A DNA stretch of 64,000 bases from positions 2,048,501-2,112,500 of the forward strand of contig NZ_CP022655.2 in NCBI RefSeq assembly GCF_002243345.2. The letters run 5' to 3'. How positions within the stretch are numbered: the first letter of the stretch is position 1; the number at the start of each line of letters is the position of its first letter. The notes below the pieces were generated by a model. It was not told the DNA's origin. It saw only the letters and a program-made list of their open reading frames with translations, and searched no databases. Positions 41,105-50,097 of this stretch are shown here, piece by piece. This DNA comes from Paenibacillus sp. RUD330. GTDB taxonomy: Bacteria; Bacillota; Bacilli; Paenibacillales; Paenibacillaceae. Both the position numbers and the translations under genes were made by a program.

Positions 41105-42298
41105 TTATTTGAAATTGGCGCTTTCCGTATAGCTGTTGCCTGCATTCCAGAGCAGATACTCCTCGACGCCGGTATCGTGAAGCGCCTTGATCTGGGCCTC
41201 CACTTCGGTTTTGCCGTACTTGATGTAATGGCCTTTGCCTAGCCAGCTGGCGGTGAAGTCCTGAATCCATGGCCGGATGACAGGCTTGTAGCTGCCGATC
41301 GGATCCAGCTTCTTGTGCGTGTCGACCATGGAGCCCTTGATGACCTGGTAGGGACTCATGTCCGGGTTGGAGGCGCCGAACCAGCCGGTGGAATAATGGC
41401 TCGGATAGACCATCGGGCTGATTACGTCGACATACTTGGAAATCTTCACGAAATCCTGGCCGATGCCTTCCGCTGCCGGAACAGAGGCGGCGTATCCGAA
41501 GATGTCGACCGATACCCGGACGTTGAGAGGGGCGAGCTGCTCTCTGGCGTACTTGACGAATCCGGCGACCGCATCGACGCGGCTGATGTCGGTCTTCTCA
41601 TACTTGAGCGTGTCGGCTTTCTTCTCGAAGCCTTCGGGGAAGCGGACGTAATCGAACTGGATCTCCTTGAAGCCGAGCTTGGCGGCTTCCTTGGCGACCG
41701 CGATATTATAGTCCCATACTTCCTTGGAATAAGGATTGACGAAGGCATCGCCCTTGCCGTTCTTCCAAAGCGTGCCGTCCGGCCGGACGTAGCTCAGCTC
41801 GTGATGCTTCTCGGCGAGCACCGTATCCTTGAACACGACGATCCGGGCGATCGGATAGACGTCATGCTCCTTGAGCTGGGACATCAGGGAAGGCATGTCC
41901 TTGATGTATTTCTTGGCGGTGCCGAGCTTGAGCAGCTCGGCGTTGTCCGTCGGGTAAGTCAAGTAGCCGTTGTCGTCCTTGATGTCGATGACCATGCTGT
42001 TGAGATCCGTTTTGTCGAGAAGGTTCAGCAGCTTCGGAAGCCGTGCTCCGCCTGCGCTGTGGGCGGTCACGTAGATGCCTTTGACGGCGGGGGAGTCCGG
42101 CTGCGGATCCTTCTTGACGAAGTCGGCTCCGCCGGCATCCGGCGCCTGCACTTCTTTGGCCGGAACGGCCATGACCTCCTTGCCTGCGGCGGCATTGAGG
42201 TAGGTGGCCATCATCCCATGGGATGCGTCTGCCTGCTGGCCGGTTCCTCCGGAGAGGAGCTGCATGAGGAGCAGCAGCGTCGAGTAAACCATTTCCAT
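41105..42298 (-). CDS. Secreted putative glycoside hydrolase, DUF4015 (PF13200-like)
   Basis: The 397-residue protein has a short hydrophobic signal sequence (MEMVYSTLLLLMQLLSGGTG), a linker of about 55 residues, and a TIM-barrel domain from about 70 to 385. Landmarks are VKGIYVTAHSAGG, MVIDIKDDNGYLTYP, YPIARIVVFKDTVLAEKH, FKEIQFDYVRFPEG, VSVDIFGYAA and VISPMVYPSHYS. This pattern is that of the DUF4015 putative glycosidases found in Firmicutes; the substrate is not known. GGGAGAGAATAGA precedes ATG 42298. Monocistronic. Confidence 0.88.
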   Translation of the reverse strand: MEMVYSTLLLLMQLLSGGTGQQADASHGMMATYLNAAAGKEVMAVPAKEVQAPDAGGADFVKKDPQPDSPAVKGIYVTAHSAGGARLPKLLNLLDKTDLNSMVIDIKDDNGYLTYPTDNAELLKLGTAKKYIKDMPSLMSQLKEHDVYPIARIVVFKDTVLAEKHHELSYVRPDGTLWKNGKGDAFVNPYSKEVWDYNIAVAKEAAKLGFKEIQFDYVRFPEGFEKKADTLKYEKTDISRVDAVAGFVKYAREQLAPLNVRVSVDIFGYAASVPAAEGIGQDFVKISKYVDVISPMVYPSHYSTGWFGASNPDMSPYQVIKGSMVDTHKKLDPIGSYKPVIRPWIQDFTASWLGKGHYIKYGKTEVEAQIKALHDTGVEEYLLWNAGNSYTESANFK

Positions 42299-42453
42299 TC
42301 TATTCTCTCCCTATGTACTCTTCTCTTGAGATTATAAAACAGAATGGGGATGGCTGACACAAGAAATTTCATGCAAGTTGTTGAATAGGGACGAATGGTG
42401 TCTATCCGCAACCGTATTGGAGCTTGGGGTTGCATTTGTAAATTCGCGCAACC

Positions 42454-42480
42454 AAAAAACCCGCCTCGAGGAGAGGCGGG
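42454..42480 (-). terminator. Terminator of the small gene 42564-42758
   Basis: CCCGCCTC/GAGGCGGG stem with a 5-base loop; the A-run at 42454-42459 gives the U-tract on the minus strand. A second hairpin (GGCTTTCGCCT/AGGCGAAGCC) lies between it and the gene. Confidence 0.85.
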
Positions 42481-42563
42481 CAGCCAGGCGCATTCGGAAC
42501 GGGATGTTCCTATTCCTCGGGCTTTCGCCTTGGGAGGCGAAGCCTGCAGGCAGGGCCGGGCAT

Positions 42564-42758
42564 TTAATGCAAAAGCGTTTGTTTCTGGTATTCACAAATG
42601 CTTTGCTGGACGATTTCCATTGCATCGGCCGGTTCCAGAACCGAAAATCCGTCCCGCAGGACGATTTTGAGGCCAAGCTCATGCTCCGTGAGGAAGGAAT
42701 GAAGCTCAGGCGCCAATTTTTCCACAATCCTCGACAGTTTGACCGTTTCCATATCCAC
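42564..42758 (-). CDS. Small acidic helical protein, function unknown
   Basis: The 64-residue protein starts at GTG 42758 with AAAGGGTGA six bases upstream. It reads as three short segments: VKLSRIVEKLAPELHSFL, EHELGLKIVLRDGFSVLE and PADAMEIVQQSICEYQKQ. The ribosome binding site and dedicated terminator argue that it is real. I do not recognise the family. Confidence 0.6.
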   Translation of the reverse strand: MDMETVKLSRIVEKLAPELHSFLTEHELGLKIVLRDGFSVLEPADAMEIVQQSICEYQKQTLLH

Positions 42759-42903
42759 CTTGCATCACCCTTTCTCATCGATGTGTTCAGGGCAGAACGC
42801 TGGGCATGAAACATGAACTACGGGATAGGGTCAGTATACCATCTCAAGGCCGCCATTCAAAGGGAAGCGGAGAGAAATCCGCTGCTGCCCCCAGAACATC
42901 CGT

Positions 42904-43737
42904 TCAATTCCCATTGCGCCTGAAATCGCCGAGAATGCCGACCGTCTCCACGATATTGACGAAAGCCTTGGGATCGAGCTTGCGCACCATCCGTTTCAGC
43001 TCGTCCAGCTCGTAGCGGGTCGTGACGGTCATCAGCATGTCGTTTTCCTCGGAGGTGAACGCTCCCCGTGTACGGATGACGGTGACTCCCCGGGGCCGCG
43101 CAAGCATCTGCTGGAGCATGTCCTCCGTGCGCTTGGTGATGATGAACACGGTTACTTTGAGATGGCGGATATGGACGATATCCACGATTTTCCCGGCGGT
43201 AAAAATCGAAATGAGCGAATATAAAGCGATTTCGGCGTTGCGGGTGAACGCGACGAGAATGACGATCACAAGGCCGTTGAGAAGAAAGATCAACATCCCG
43301 ACGGGAAGATCGCGGGTGCGGCTGACGATGGAGGCGATGACGTCGAATCCCCCGGAGGAGCCTCCGGCCCGCAGGCATAGTCCGGTTCCGAAGCCGAGGA
43401 CGATGCCGCCGAACACCGATCCGAGCAGAATATCCCGGGCGAGCATCTCGACGGGGACCAGCTGCATGAAGAGGGAGGCGGCAGCGACCGAATAGGCGCT
43501 CCAGCCGACGAACCGCTTGCCGAGCGTGAACCATCCCCACACCAGCACCGGAATGTTGAGCACAAGGTAGAGCCAGCCGATGTTGCTGTTCGTCAAATAG
43601 CCAATCATCATGGAGATCCCGGAAATGCCGCCGCTCAGCAGCTGATGGGGAATGAGCAGCAGATTGAACGCCGCGGCGATCATCAGCGAGCCCGCTGTGA
43701 CGGAAAGCCAGGACAAAGCGCCACGCATTGGTTTCAT
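42904..43737 (-). CDS. YitT family membrane protein (DUF161 and DUF2179)
   Basis: The 277-residue protein has five to six membrane helices (about 8-180; AAAFNLLLIPHQLLSGGISG, GGIVLGFGTGLCLRAGGSSGG) and a C-terminal cytoplasmic DUF2179 domain (about 195-275; VTVFIITKRTEDM, RGVTVIRTRGAFTSEEN, VETVGILGDF). This is the common YitT/YpjC layout; transport function is suspected but unproven. ATG 43737 is used because GGAGG lies five bases upstream; the frame is open to 43839. Confidence 0.9.
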   Translation of the reverse strand: MKPMRGALSWLSVTAGSLMIAAAFNLLLIPHQLLSGGISGISMMIGYLTNSNIGWLYLVLNIPVLVWGWFTLGKRFVGWSAYSVAAASLFMQLVPVEMLARDILLGSVFGGIVLGFGTGLCLRAGGSSGGFDVIASIVSRTRDLPVGMLIFLLNGLVIVILVAFTRNAEIALYSLISIFTAGKIVDIVHIRHLKVTVFIITKRTEDMLQQMLARPRGVTVIRTRGAFTSEENDMLMTVTTRYELDELKRMVRKLDPKAFVNIVETVGILGDFRRNGN

Positions 43738-43912
43738 GAGGACCTCCGATCGGAATGGCATTGAATAGCCTGGGGAGCGAAGCGGAAAGCTATTTGGCAT
43801 GTCCCCCCTAGTATGGCTTTGCATGCGGCTGGTATTCATGCATGTCTTTGTGCTATACTAAACAGGATATTTTTGAAGCGAGCTTTACAAAGAGAAGGAG
43901 TTTGGATAAGAT

Positions 43913-45508
43913 TTGAAAACATTTGCTGAATTTGGCCTCGACCCTAAGGTGTTGCAGGCAATTACAGAGCTTGGGTTCGAGGAATCCACGCCTATTCAAG
44001 ACAAGTCCATTCCGATCGCGATGAGCGGCAGCGATATGATTGGCCAAGCACAGACCGGTACAGGCAAGACAGCGGCGTTCGGTATTCCGCTGATCAACAA
44101 GATTCCATCCAGCGAAGAACGCATCGTGGCTCTGATCATGACGCCGACCCGCGAGCTGGCCATCCAGGTGGCCGAAGAAATCGGCAAGCTCTCCCGCTTC
44201 AAGGGAACCCGTTCCCTTCCTATCTACGGCGGTCAGGAAATCGGACGCCAGATCCGCGCTCTGAAGAAGCGCCCGCAAATCATTATCGGTACTCCAGGAC
44301 GTCTTCTTGACCATATCAACCGCAAGACGATCAAGCTGGACGATGTCCAGACCGTCGTCCTCGACGAGGCGGATGAAATGCTGGACATGGGCTTCATGGA
44401 AGACATCACGTCGATTTTGAGCCTCGTGCCTGAAGAGCGCCAGACGATGCTCTTCTCCGCGACGATGCCTCCGAACATCCAGCGTCTTGCCCAGCAGTTC
44501 CTCAAAAATCCGGAGCATGTATCCGTCATTCCGAAGCAAGTCAGCGCGCCGCTGATCGCCCAGGCCTACATCGAGGTCCACGAGCGCCAGAAATTCGACG
44601 CCTTGAGCCGCCTGCTCGATATGGAAAGCCCTGAGCTCGCCATCATCTTCGGACGCACGAAGCGCCGGGTAGACGAGCTGAGCGAAGCTCTGCAGAAGCG
44701 CGGCTATTCCGCGGACGGACTGCACGGCGACCTGTCCCAGAACCAGCGCGACAACGTCATGCGCAAGTTCCGCGACGGCAGCATCGACGTCCTCGTGGCG
44801 ACGGACGTTGCGGCACGCGGTCTCGACGTATCGGGCGTAACGCATGTCATCAACTTCGACCTTCCGCAGGATCCGGAGAGCTACGTCCACCGGATCGGCC
44901 GTACCGGCCGTGCAGGCAAGGAAGGAACGGCATGGAGCTTCGTGACGCCGCGCGAGACGGACCACCTTCACTTCATCGAGAAGGTTACCCGCCAGCGCAT
45001 CTCGAAGAAGCCGGTGCCTAGCCTTGCAGAGGCAATCGAAGGCAAGCAGCGCATTACAGCCGAGCGCATCCTTGAAATCGCGCAAAGCGAGAGCTTCCAG
45101 GAATACAAAGGCATTGCGATCCAGCTTCTGGAGCAGTACGATTCCGTCAATCTGCTCGCCTCGGCGATCAAGCTGATCACTGGCGAGAAGAAGGATGTCA
45201 ACGTCGAGCTTACTCCTGAAGATCCGATCCGCGCCAAAAAGCGCCGTCCGGACGTCCGCTCCAGCGGCCGCCGGTTCTCCGGCAGCGGTTATGGCGGCGG
45301 CGGCAGCCGCAGCGGCAGCACGGGCGGCAGCGGTCCTCGCGGACGCAGCAGCTACGGCAGCGGCGGCGGCAGCAGCTACGGCGGCAACCGCAGCAGCAGC
45401 AGCCGTGACGGCTACAAGCCAAGAACGGAAGGCAGCCGCGGTTATGAAGGCCGCAGCTATGAGAATCGCAGCAGCAGCAGCGAAACGCGCCGTCCGACGG
45501 AAGGTTGA
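43913..45508 (+). CDS. cshA: DEAD-box RNA helicase, CshA-like
   Basis: The 531-residue helicase has all motifs: Q-motif [17 protein letters not shown], Ia [35 protein letters not shown] and [12 protein letters not shown]. After the helicase core (to about 370) come a conserved dimerisation region and a Gly/Ser/Arg-rich tail (about 445-531, [20 protein letters not shown]), which would bind RNA. It starts at TTG 43913 with AGAAGGAG 12 bases upstream. CshA unwinds RNA in ribosome assembly, mRNA decay and cold adaptation. Confidence 0.93.
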   Translation: MKTFAEFGLDPKVLQAITELGFEESTPIQDKSIPIAMSGSDMIGQAQTGTGKTAAFGIPLINKIPSSEERIVALIMTPTRELAIQVAEEIGKLSRFKGTRSLPIYGGQEIGRQIRALKKRPQIIIGTPGRLLDHINRKTIKLDDVQTVVLDEADEMLDMGFMEDITSILSLVPEERQTMLFSATMPPNIQRLAQQFLKNPEHVSVIPKQVSAPLIAQAYIEVHERQKFDALSRLLDMESPELAIIFGRTKRRVDELSEALQKRGYSADGLHGDLSQNQRDNVMRKFRDGSIDVLVATDVAARGLDVSGVTHVINFDLPQDPESYVHRIGRTGRAGKEGTAWSFVTPRETDHLHFIEKVTRQRISKKPVPSLAEAIEGKQRITAERILEIAQSESFQEYKGIAIQLLEQYDSVNLLASAIKLITGEKKDVNVELTPEDPIRAKKRRPDVRSSGRRFSGSGYGGGGSRSGSTGGSGPRGRSSYGSGGGSSYGGNRSSSSRDGYKPRTEGSRGYEGRSYENRSSSSETRRPTEG

Positions 45509-45519
45509 TTTTCAAAATG

Positions 45520-45557
45520 AAAGCCGGGAAATCCGAATGCGGATTTCCCGGCTTTTT
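45520..45557 (+). terminator. Terminator after cshA
   Basis: AAAGCCGGGAAATCCG / CGGATTTCCCGGCTTT stem with a 4-base loop and a T-run. A second repeat (CCGCAGCC/GGCTGCGG near 45583-45605) follows. Confidence 0.9.
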
Positions 45558-45738
45558 CATTTCGGCTTCCACTAAGGAAACGCCCGCAGCCGCCAAGGCT
45601 GCGGACGTTCGTTCTCATTTCATCTAATTCATTTCGATGCCCCATGTTTGCCCTGATTCCATTTCGGGATGGATGCCGGCAGCGGTCCTTGCCTGGCGGC
45701 AAGGATTCCCGTAGTCCGCAGCGGCAGCCCGCCGCCGA

Positions 45739-45882
45739 TTAGTACCAGAATGCGCGAGCGATGATGACAAGCAGAATGAACAGGACCAGAATCGCGCCAA
45801 TGCCGTAACCGCCGAAGCCGTAACCGCCGCAACCGCCGTAACCGCCGTAACCGCCTCCGATTCCTCCGTAAGCTGCGCCCAT
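45739..45882 (-). CDS. YjcZ-family small membrane protein
   Basis: The 47-residue protein has a Gly/Tyr-rich N-terminus (GGIGGGYGGYGGCGGYGFGG) and a C-terminal hydrophobic helix AILVLFILLVIIARAFWY, the YjcZ sporulation-associated pattern. AGGAGGTG lies before ATG 45882. Such proteins are made late in sporulation in bacilli; the exact role is unknown. Confidence 0.9.
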   Translation of the reverse strand: MGAAYGGIGGGYGGYGGCGGYGFGGYGIGAILVLFILLVIIARAFWY

Positions 45883-46048
45883 GTGAAGCACCTCCTGTGT
45901 AGTTGATAGGGTGAAGATGATACACATTATTCCGGTACGGCTGCCACGGGAAGGACGTTAGCCCTCCCGTCAAAAAGTTGGGCTTATGGGCTCGGCTGAG
46001 TTATAATGGAAAAGCAGATGTTCAAGCTTGCTTCTAGGGGGTCCGCTT

Positions 46049-46822
46049 ATGGAAATGAGAGGAATTATGGGAGGGTTCTACCGCATCTCGGAATGGATCA
46101 TGAGACTTGCGGTGACGAATATTCTCTGGATCGTATGTTCGCTGCCTTTCGCGTTTTTTGTATTCACGGCATTCTTGTCGACCGGCCTGGAAGAGAACGC
46201 GATGAGCATGTTTTACTGGTGGCTGGTCATGGGACTGGTCGTAGCTCCGTTCACGCTGTTCCCGGCTACATCCGCCATGTTCGGAGTCGCCCGCAAATGG
46301 GTGATGGGGGATCTTGACGTCCCGCTCTTCCGGACCTACTTCCGCCATTACAAAGAAAATTATGTTCAGAGCATGATCGGCGGAATCGTGTATGCGCTCA
46401 TATTCGGCATCATGATCGTGGACTTCAAGTATTTCCAAGGCAATTCGAGCCTTCAGCTGGTGTCCTATGTCTTTTTGGGCCTGATTCTGCTGCTCGGGAT
46501 CTCGCTGTTCAACTTCTTCTCCATGGTCGTCCATTACCATATGAAGACGTTCCAGCTGCTCAAGAACGCGGTGCTCATCACGATCGGAAGGCCGCTCCGC
46601 TCGTTCTCGACGGCAATTGTAAGCGGATTTATCATCTATATCAGCTTTTCGACGAAGCTCACTTGGCTGATTCCATTCTTCATGGGCAGCATCATCGCTT
46701 ATTTCGCATTCTGGAATTTCTACCTGACGTACCAGAAAATCCAGGCTCAGACGGAAGCGAGGAACAAGGAAGCCGAAGAAGACGCCTTGGAGGCTGAGCT
46801 GAGCGAGGATACCAAGAAATAA
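46049..46822 (+). CDS. YesL/DUF624 family membrane protein
   Basis: The 257-residue protein has five hydrophobic helices (starting WIMRLAVTNILWIVCSLPF; also LVVAPFTLFPATSAMFGV) and a C-terminal charged tail (KIQAQTEARNKEAEEDALEA). This is the DUF624/YesL family, often next to carbohydrate ABC importers and of unknown role. Here no sugar importer is adjacent. ATG 46049 follows TAGGGGG. Confidence 0.85.
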   Translation: MEMRGIMGGFYRISEWIMRLAVTNILWIVCSLPFAFFVFTAFLSTGLEENAMSMFYWWLVMGLVVAPFTLFPATSAMFGVARKWVMGDLDVPLFRTYFRHYKENYVQSMIGGIVYALIFGIMIVDFKYFQGNSSLQLVSYVFLGLILLLGISLFNFFSMVVHYHMKTFQLLKNAVLITIGRPLRSFSTAIVSGFIIYISFSTKLTWLIPFFMGSIIAYFAFWNFYLTYQKIQAQTEARNKEAEEDALEAELSEDTKK

Positions 46823-46845
46823 CGGCCTTTTTAAGCCTCGGCGAT

Positions 46846-46874
46846 TTTACTTTTGTTTCGACAAAGCTTATAAT
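46846..46874 (+). promoter_or_regulatory. Promoter of the 6S-like RNA
   Basis: -10 TATAAT (46869-46874) with a weak -35 TTTACT (46846-46851) at 17 bases; the transcript would start near 46881. Confidence 0.6.
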
Positions 46875-46880
46875 AGCTAT

Positions 46881-47075
46881 ACATCCTGCGGTGCTCGTTA
46901 TGGCTTAACGTGTTTTGAACCAATGGCTGTTTCACGGGAGTTCAACATCGGCGGGCGGCTGACATGCCTTCATTTTATGGAGGATCTCAAAACCCTGTCT
47001 GAGGACACCCACCTGCGAGAGCGGGTTCAGAAACAAGCAAGCCAGACGGCACTGCGGGACTATAATTTTAGAGTT
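46881..47075 (+). ncRNA. ssrS: 6S RNA (SsrS), RNA polymerase regulator
   Basis: A 330-base region without a convincing gene folds as a long rod. The closing stem pairs TCCTGCGGTGC (46884-46894) with GCACTGCGGGA (47049-47059) including two G-U type pairs. Inside, GAACC (46917-46921) pairs with GGTTC (47024-47028) and GTTT with AAAC. The segments GTTTTGAACCAATGG and CACCTGCGAGAGCGGGTTC resemble Firmicute 6S RNAs as I remember them. Length of about 190 bases, own promoter and downstream terminator fit. 6S mimics an open promoter and sequesters the housekeeping RNA polymerase in stationary phase. Confidence 0.75.
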
Positions 47076-47086
47076 CTTCCATGACT

Positions 47087-47112
47087 CTGACTGCTGTCAG
47101 GGCCTTTTTTTT
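47087..47112 (+). terminator. Terminator downstream of the 6S-like RNA
   Basis: CTGAC/GTCAG stem with TGCT loop, then GGCC and eight Ts. Confidence 0.75.
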
Positions 47113-47153
47113 GCAGGGGTATACATATAGATGCCGGAGGGGGAGACCATCAC

Positions 47154-47546
47154 TTGCTGAAACGTACGTTTATCGGACTGCTCCGCAGCTTCGAACAAAC
47201 AGGCGACAAGGCCAAGGATCCGCAGCTCAAATCCCATTATTACAAGCTATCGAAGGACAAAGCCTGGGAAGAAGTGTTGTCCACGCTCAAGAAGATGCAA
47301 GGATACAAGGTTCTTCATGACGTGCAGTCCGTAGGGGAGATCGTGCTTGAAAAGAGAACGGTTACAGGCAGGACGATGGATATCACGGTGTCGGTCATCG
47401 GCGTCGGCCCGGTAACATCGGCGGTGGATATTTATTCGGCTTCCCGCGGATCGCTTGGAGATCTCGGGGCCAATTACCGCATTATCCTGGACATTTACCG
47501 TACGCTCGACAAGAAGCTGTCCGCCTTCAAGACGACTCAGGCTTGA
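47154..47546 (+). CDS. DUF1499-like protein
   Basis: The 130-residue protein starts at TTG 47154 with GGAGGGGGAGA upstream. The C-terminal VDIYSASRGSLGDLGANYRI fits the DUF1499 pattern (R-S-x-S-R-x-G-x-x-D-x-G-x-N), and the middle KVLHDVQSVGEIVLEKR fits its beta strands. Function is unknown. It follows the 6S-like RNA with its own strong terminator. Confidence 0.6.
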   Translation: MLKRTFIGLLRSFEQTGDKAKDPQLKSHYYKLSKDKAWEEVLSTLKKMQGYKVLHDVQSVGEIVLEKRTVTGRTMDITVSVIGVGPVTSAVDIYSASRGSLGDLGANYRIILDIYRTLDKKLSAFKTTQA

Positions 47547-47550
47547 ACAT

Positions 47551-47590
47551 AAAAAAAGCGAGCGAAGGAGTTCATCCTTGCTCGCTTTTC
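47551..47590. terminator. Bidirectional terminator between DUF1499-like gene and tpx
   Basis: AAAAGCGAGCGAAGGA / TCCTTGCTCGCTTTT stem with A-run and T-run on either side. Confidence 0.85.
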
Positions 47591-47607
47591 TCTATCGCGG
47601 AAGCGGC

Positions 47608-48120
47608 CTATTGCAGGGCGCGAACCGCTTCAACCGCTGCCTCGTAGTTCGGGTGCTCGGTCATTTCGCCGAGAACCTCGACGTATTGGATCGTGTTGTC
47701 GGCATCCAGCACGAAGATCGAGCGCATGTCGAGAGCGAATTCCTTGATCAAGACGCCGTAAGCTTGTCCGAACTCGTTGCCTTTGTAATCGGACAGCAGG
47801 GTCACCTGATCGATGCCGGCCGCTCCGCACCAGCGGGCTTGGGCGAAGGGAAGGTCGGCGCTGACGGTCAGCACGGCCACGTTGCTGCCGAGCTTGGCGG
47901 CTTCTTCGTTGAAGCGGCGGGTCTGGGCGTCGCATACGCCCGTATCGATGGAAGGAACAACGCTGATGAGCTTGATCTTGCCGGCATAATCAGCGAGGGA
48001 TACGTTCTCGACGAGAGATTTGTTCAGGGAAAAGTCCGGCGCCTTGTCGCCCTTTTTGAGCTCAGGACCAACGAGCGTGATCGGATTTCCTTTGAAAGCC
48101 GCTTGACGTTCTTGTGCCAT
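47608..48120 (-). CDS. tpx: Thiol peroxidase (atypical 2-Cys peroxiredoxin)
   Basis: The 170-residue enzyme reduces peroxides with thioredoxin. The peroxidatic cysteine is C63 in [15 protein letters not shown] and the resolving one is C98 in [11 protein letters not shown]; both are intact. AAGGAGGAATTCCCC precedes ATG 48120. It is monocistronic and converges with the DUF1499-like gene. Confidence 0.95.
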   Translation of the reverse strand: MAQERQAAFKGNPITLVGPELKKGDKAPDFSLNKSLVENVSLADYAGKIKLISVVPSIDTGVCDAQTRRFNEEAAKLGSNVAVLTVSADLPFAQARWCGAAGIDQVTLLSDYKGNEFGQAYGVLIKEFALDMRSIFVLDADNTIQYVEVLGEMTEHPNYEAAVEAVRALQ

Positions 48121-48220
48121 GGGGAATTCCTCCTTCAACAATGCTTGGGATAGGAAATGCTAGACCATTATAATCGTTCGCTAACCGTGTTGTCCAATCG
48201 GCTAAGGAGGAGACGCCTTA

Positions 48221-48850
48221 ATGATATTCCTGCGCTACGAAAGCTTCCGGGGCTACTTGAAGTCCTATCCGGTCACATCGGTGCTGATCGCGCTCAATAT
48301 CCTCATGTACATCGGCCAGATGGCGAGCGGAGGGATGAACACCGGAACGCTGACCAGCCGGTTTTTATTCTTTCAAAGCCCGCTGGACCCCTACGGTCTT
48401 GAAGAGCCGTGGCGCTATGTGACGTCGATGTTCGTCCACGGGGGGCTGCAGCATCTGTTGTTCAACATGTTCGCCCTGCTCGTGTTCGCCCCTCCGCTGG
48501 AGAGGCTGCTCGGTTCCGTCAGGTACCTGATCCTGTATCTGCTCAGCGGCGTTGCAGGCAACCTGATCGGCGCGGTCATCGTAACGGGCACTCAGCTGTC
48601 TCTGGGAGCTTCCGGGGCGATCTACGGCGTATACGGGGCTTACCTGTTCATCGCGCTGCTGCGCAAGGGCATGATGGACAAAAGCTCCGAGCAGACGGTA
48701 TACATCATTCTGCTGTTCGGAGTCGTTTATTCCGTCATCAATGTCGGCGTTGACCTGTGGGCGCATGTGGGCGGCGCAATCGGCGGCTTCCTCCTGTACG
48801 GACTGATGGACAAAAGGGAAAGATACCGCAAGGACCGCTATCGGCGGTAG
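48221..48850 (+). CDS. Rhomboid-family intramembrane serine protease
   Basis: The 209-residue protein has six membrane helices. The catalytic dyad is S131 in LGASGAIYG and H182 in LWAHVGGAIGG, and the oxyanion-side HLLFNMFAL (H78, N82) is present, so it should be active. It cleaves single-pass membrane proteins. AAGGAGGAGACGCCTTA precedes ATG 48221. After the stop there is a perfect TCCATACGTATGGA palindrome (48857-48870). Confidence 0.92.
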   Translation: MIFLRYESFRGYLKSYPVTSVLIALNILMYIGQMASGGMNTGTLTSRFLFFQSPLDPYGLEEPWRYVTSMFVHGGLQHLLFNMFALLVFAPPLERLLGSVRYLILYLLSGVAGNLIGAVIVTGTQLSLGASGAIYGVYGAYLFIALLRKGMMDKSSEQTVYIILLFGVVYSVINVGVDLWAHVGGAIGGFLLYGLMDKRERYRKDRYRR

Positions 48851-48892
48851 CAGGGATCCATACGTATGGAAATTCCCTGAATGAGCAGACAA

Positions 48893-48926
48893 AAAAAGGC
48901 GTCCCAGATTTTCTGGGACGCCTTTT
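48893..48926. terminator. Bidirectional terminator between rhomboid and metallopeptidase genes
   Basis: AAAGGCGTCCCAGA / TCTGGGACGCCTTT stem with a 3-base loop, A-run on the left and T-run on the right. Confidence 0.9.
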
Positions 48927-48942
48927 CACCTGTCCGGGAAGG

Positions 48943-49626
48943 TTAATCGCGGTTCGAGGAAGTGAAGATCATGATATACTTCACGAGCTCCAGCAAGGAA
49001 ATCAGCGCCGCTGCCACATATGTGAGGGCGGCTGCGTTGAGGACCTTGGCGACGCCGCGCTCTTCTTCGTTGCTGATGAATCCTTCGGATACCATCAGCT
49101 CGCGCGCGCGGTTGCTGGCATTGAACTCGACGGGCAGCGTGATGAGCTGGAATGCGACCGCTACCGAGAAGAAGACGATGCCGGCGCCGATAAGGCCCGT
49201 GGCGGAGAACAGAAAGCCTGCGATCAACAGGAACGGCGCAATGCCGGAAGCGAAGTTCACGACCGGGAAGATCCGGTGGCGCAGAACCAGCATCGGGTAG
49301 CTCTGCTGATGCTGGATGGCATGGCCGACTTCGTGGCAGGCGACGGAGATGGCCGATATGGAGCTCTCGTAGTAAACCGGCTCCGACAGTCTGACGACGC
49401 GATGAATCGGGTCGTAGTGGTCGCTGAGGCGTCCTGGGACCGGTTCGATCGGCACATCGTGGAGGCCGTTGGCATCCAGCATGCGCCTGGCGGCCTCATA
49501 GCCTGTCATGCCGCTCATGGCAGGAACTTCAGCCCAGCGGTTGAACGTGCCCTTGACTCGGAACTGAGCCCAGATCGAGAGGCCGAAGGCGATCAGAATC
49601 AAGAAGTCCATCGGATGAAAAAACAT
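48943..49626 (-). CDS. Membrane zinc metallopeptidase (PF04298, YugP-like)
   Basis: The 227-residue protein has an N-terminal helix, the zinc motif ACHEVGHAIQH (H98, E99, H102), and three C-terminal membrane helices (FASGIAPFLLIAGFLFSA, GAGIVFFSVAVAFQLI, ALTYVAAALISLLELV). The conserved FNASNRARELM follows. Family members are putative intramembrane or membrane-associated peptidases; substrates unknown. GGAGGGATACT precedes ATG 49626. It may be co-transcribed with the MerR gene upstream. Confidence 0.88.
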   Translation of the reverse strand: MFFHPMDFLILIAFGLSIWAQFRVKGTFNRWAEVPAMSGMTGYEAARRMLDANGLHDVPIEPVPGRLSDHYDPIHRVVRLSEPVYYESSISAISVACHEVGHAIQHQQSYPMLVLRHRIFPVVNFASGIAPFLLIAGFLFSATGLIGAGIVFFSVAVAFQLITLPVEFNASNRARELMVSEGFISNEEERGVAKVLNAAALTYVAAALISLLELVKYIMIFTSSNRD

Positions 49627-49659
49627 AGTATCCCTCCATGCTGCATGGTTTGCGTTGGC

Positions 49660-50097
49660 TTACATGAAATTGCCTTTGTTCAGAATCAGCATCAGCGCCT
49701 CGATGCAGGCGGCCGTCTGCGGAATCAGCCGGTTGAAAGCCTGGTTGGCCTGCTTGGGCTTGAGATTCTGGATAACGGGCTCAAGCTCCTTCACTTCACG
49801 CTCAAGCTGGCTGAGATGAAGCTGCAGATCACTCAGCTTCTGCGTGACTTGAGACACGGACGAGACTTTGTTCCAGCTGTCCAGCGCCTGCTTAATTTCA
49901 TCCAACGTATATTTGTCTTTCTTCATTTGTTCTATACGCTTCAGCCGTTCCAAGGTTTCAATGCTGTAGAGACGATAATTCCCCTCGGAACGCGTCTCGG
50001 GGCTGATCAGGCCCAGCTTCGTATAATAATCGATCGTCCGCGCGCTGACGCTGGCCTGGCGGGACAATTCTCCGATCTTCAGCAGGTTCTCGCCCAT
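49660..50097 (-). CDS. MerR-family transcriptional regulator
   Basis: The 145-residue regulator has the MerR winged helix (LLKIGELSRQASVSARTIDY, YYTKLGLISPETRSEGNYRL, residues 6-75), then a coiled-coil dimerisation helix (LSDLQLHLSQLEREVKELEP) and a hydrophobic C-terminal end. No metal-binding cysteine cluster is present. AAGGATGGTGGAG precedes the ATG at 50097. The 34-base gap to the metallopeptidase gene suggests the two are co-transcribed and perhaps autoregulated. Confidence 0.88.
   Translation of the reverse strand: MGENLLKIGELSRQASVSARTIDYYTKLGLISPETRSEGNYRLYSIETLERLKRIEQMKKDKYTLDEIKQALDSWNKVSSVSQVTQKLSDLQLHLSQLEREVKELEPVIQNLKPKQANQAFNRLIPQTAACIEALMLILNKGNFM

Noticed and set aside
45270-45480. 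GGC/AGC-rich direct repeats as a mobile repeat
   Set aside because: They encode the Gly/Ser-rich tail of the CshA helicase, typical low-complexity coding sequence.
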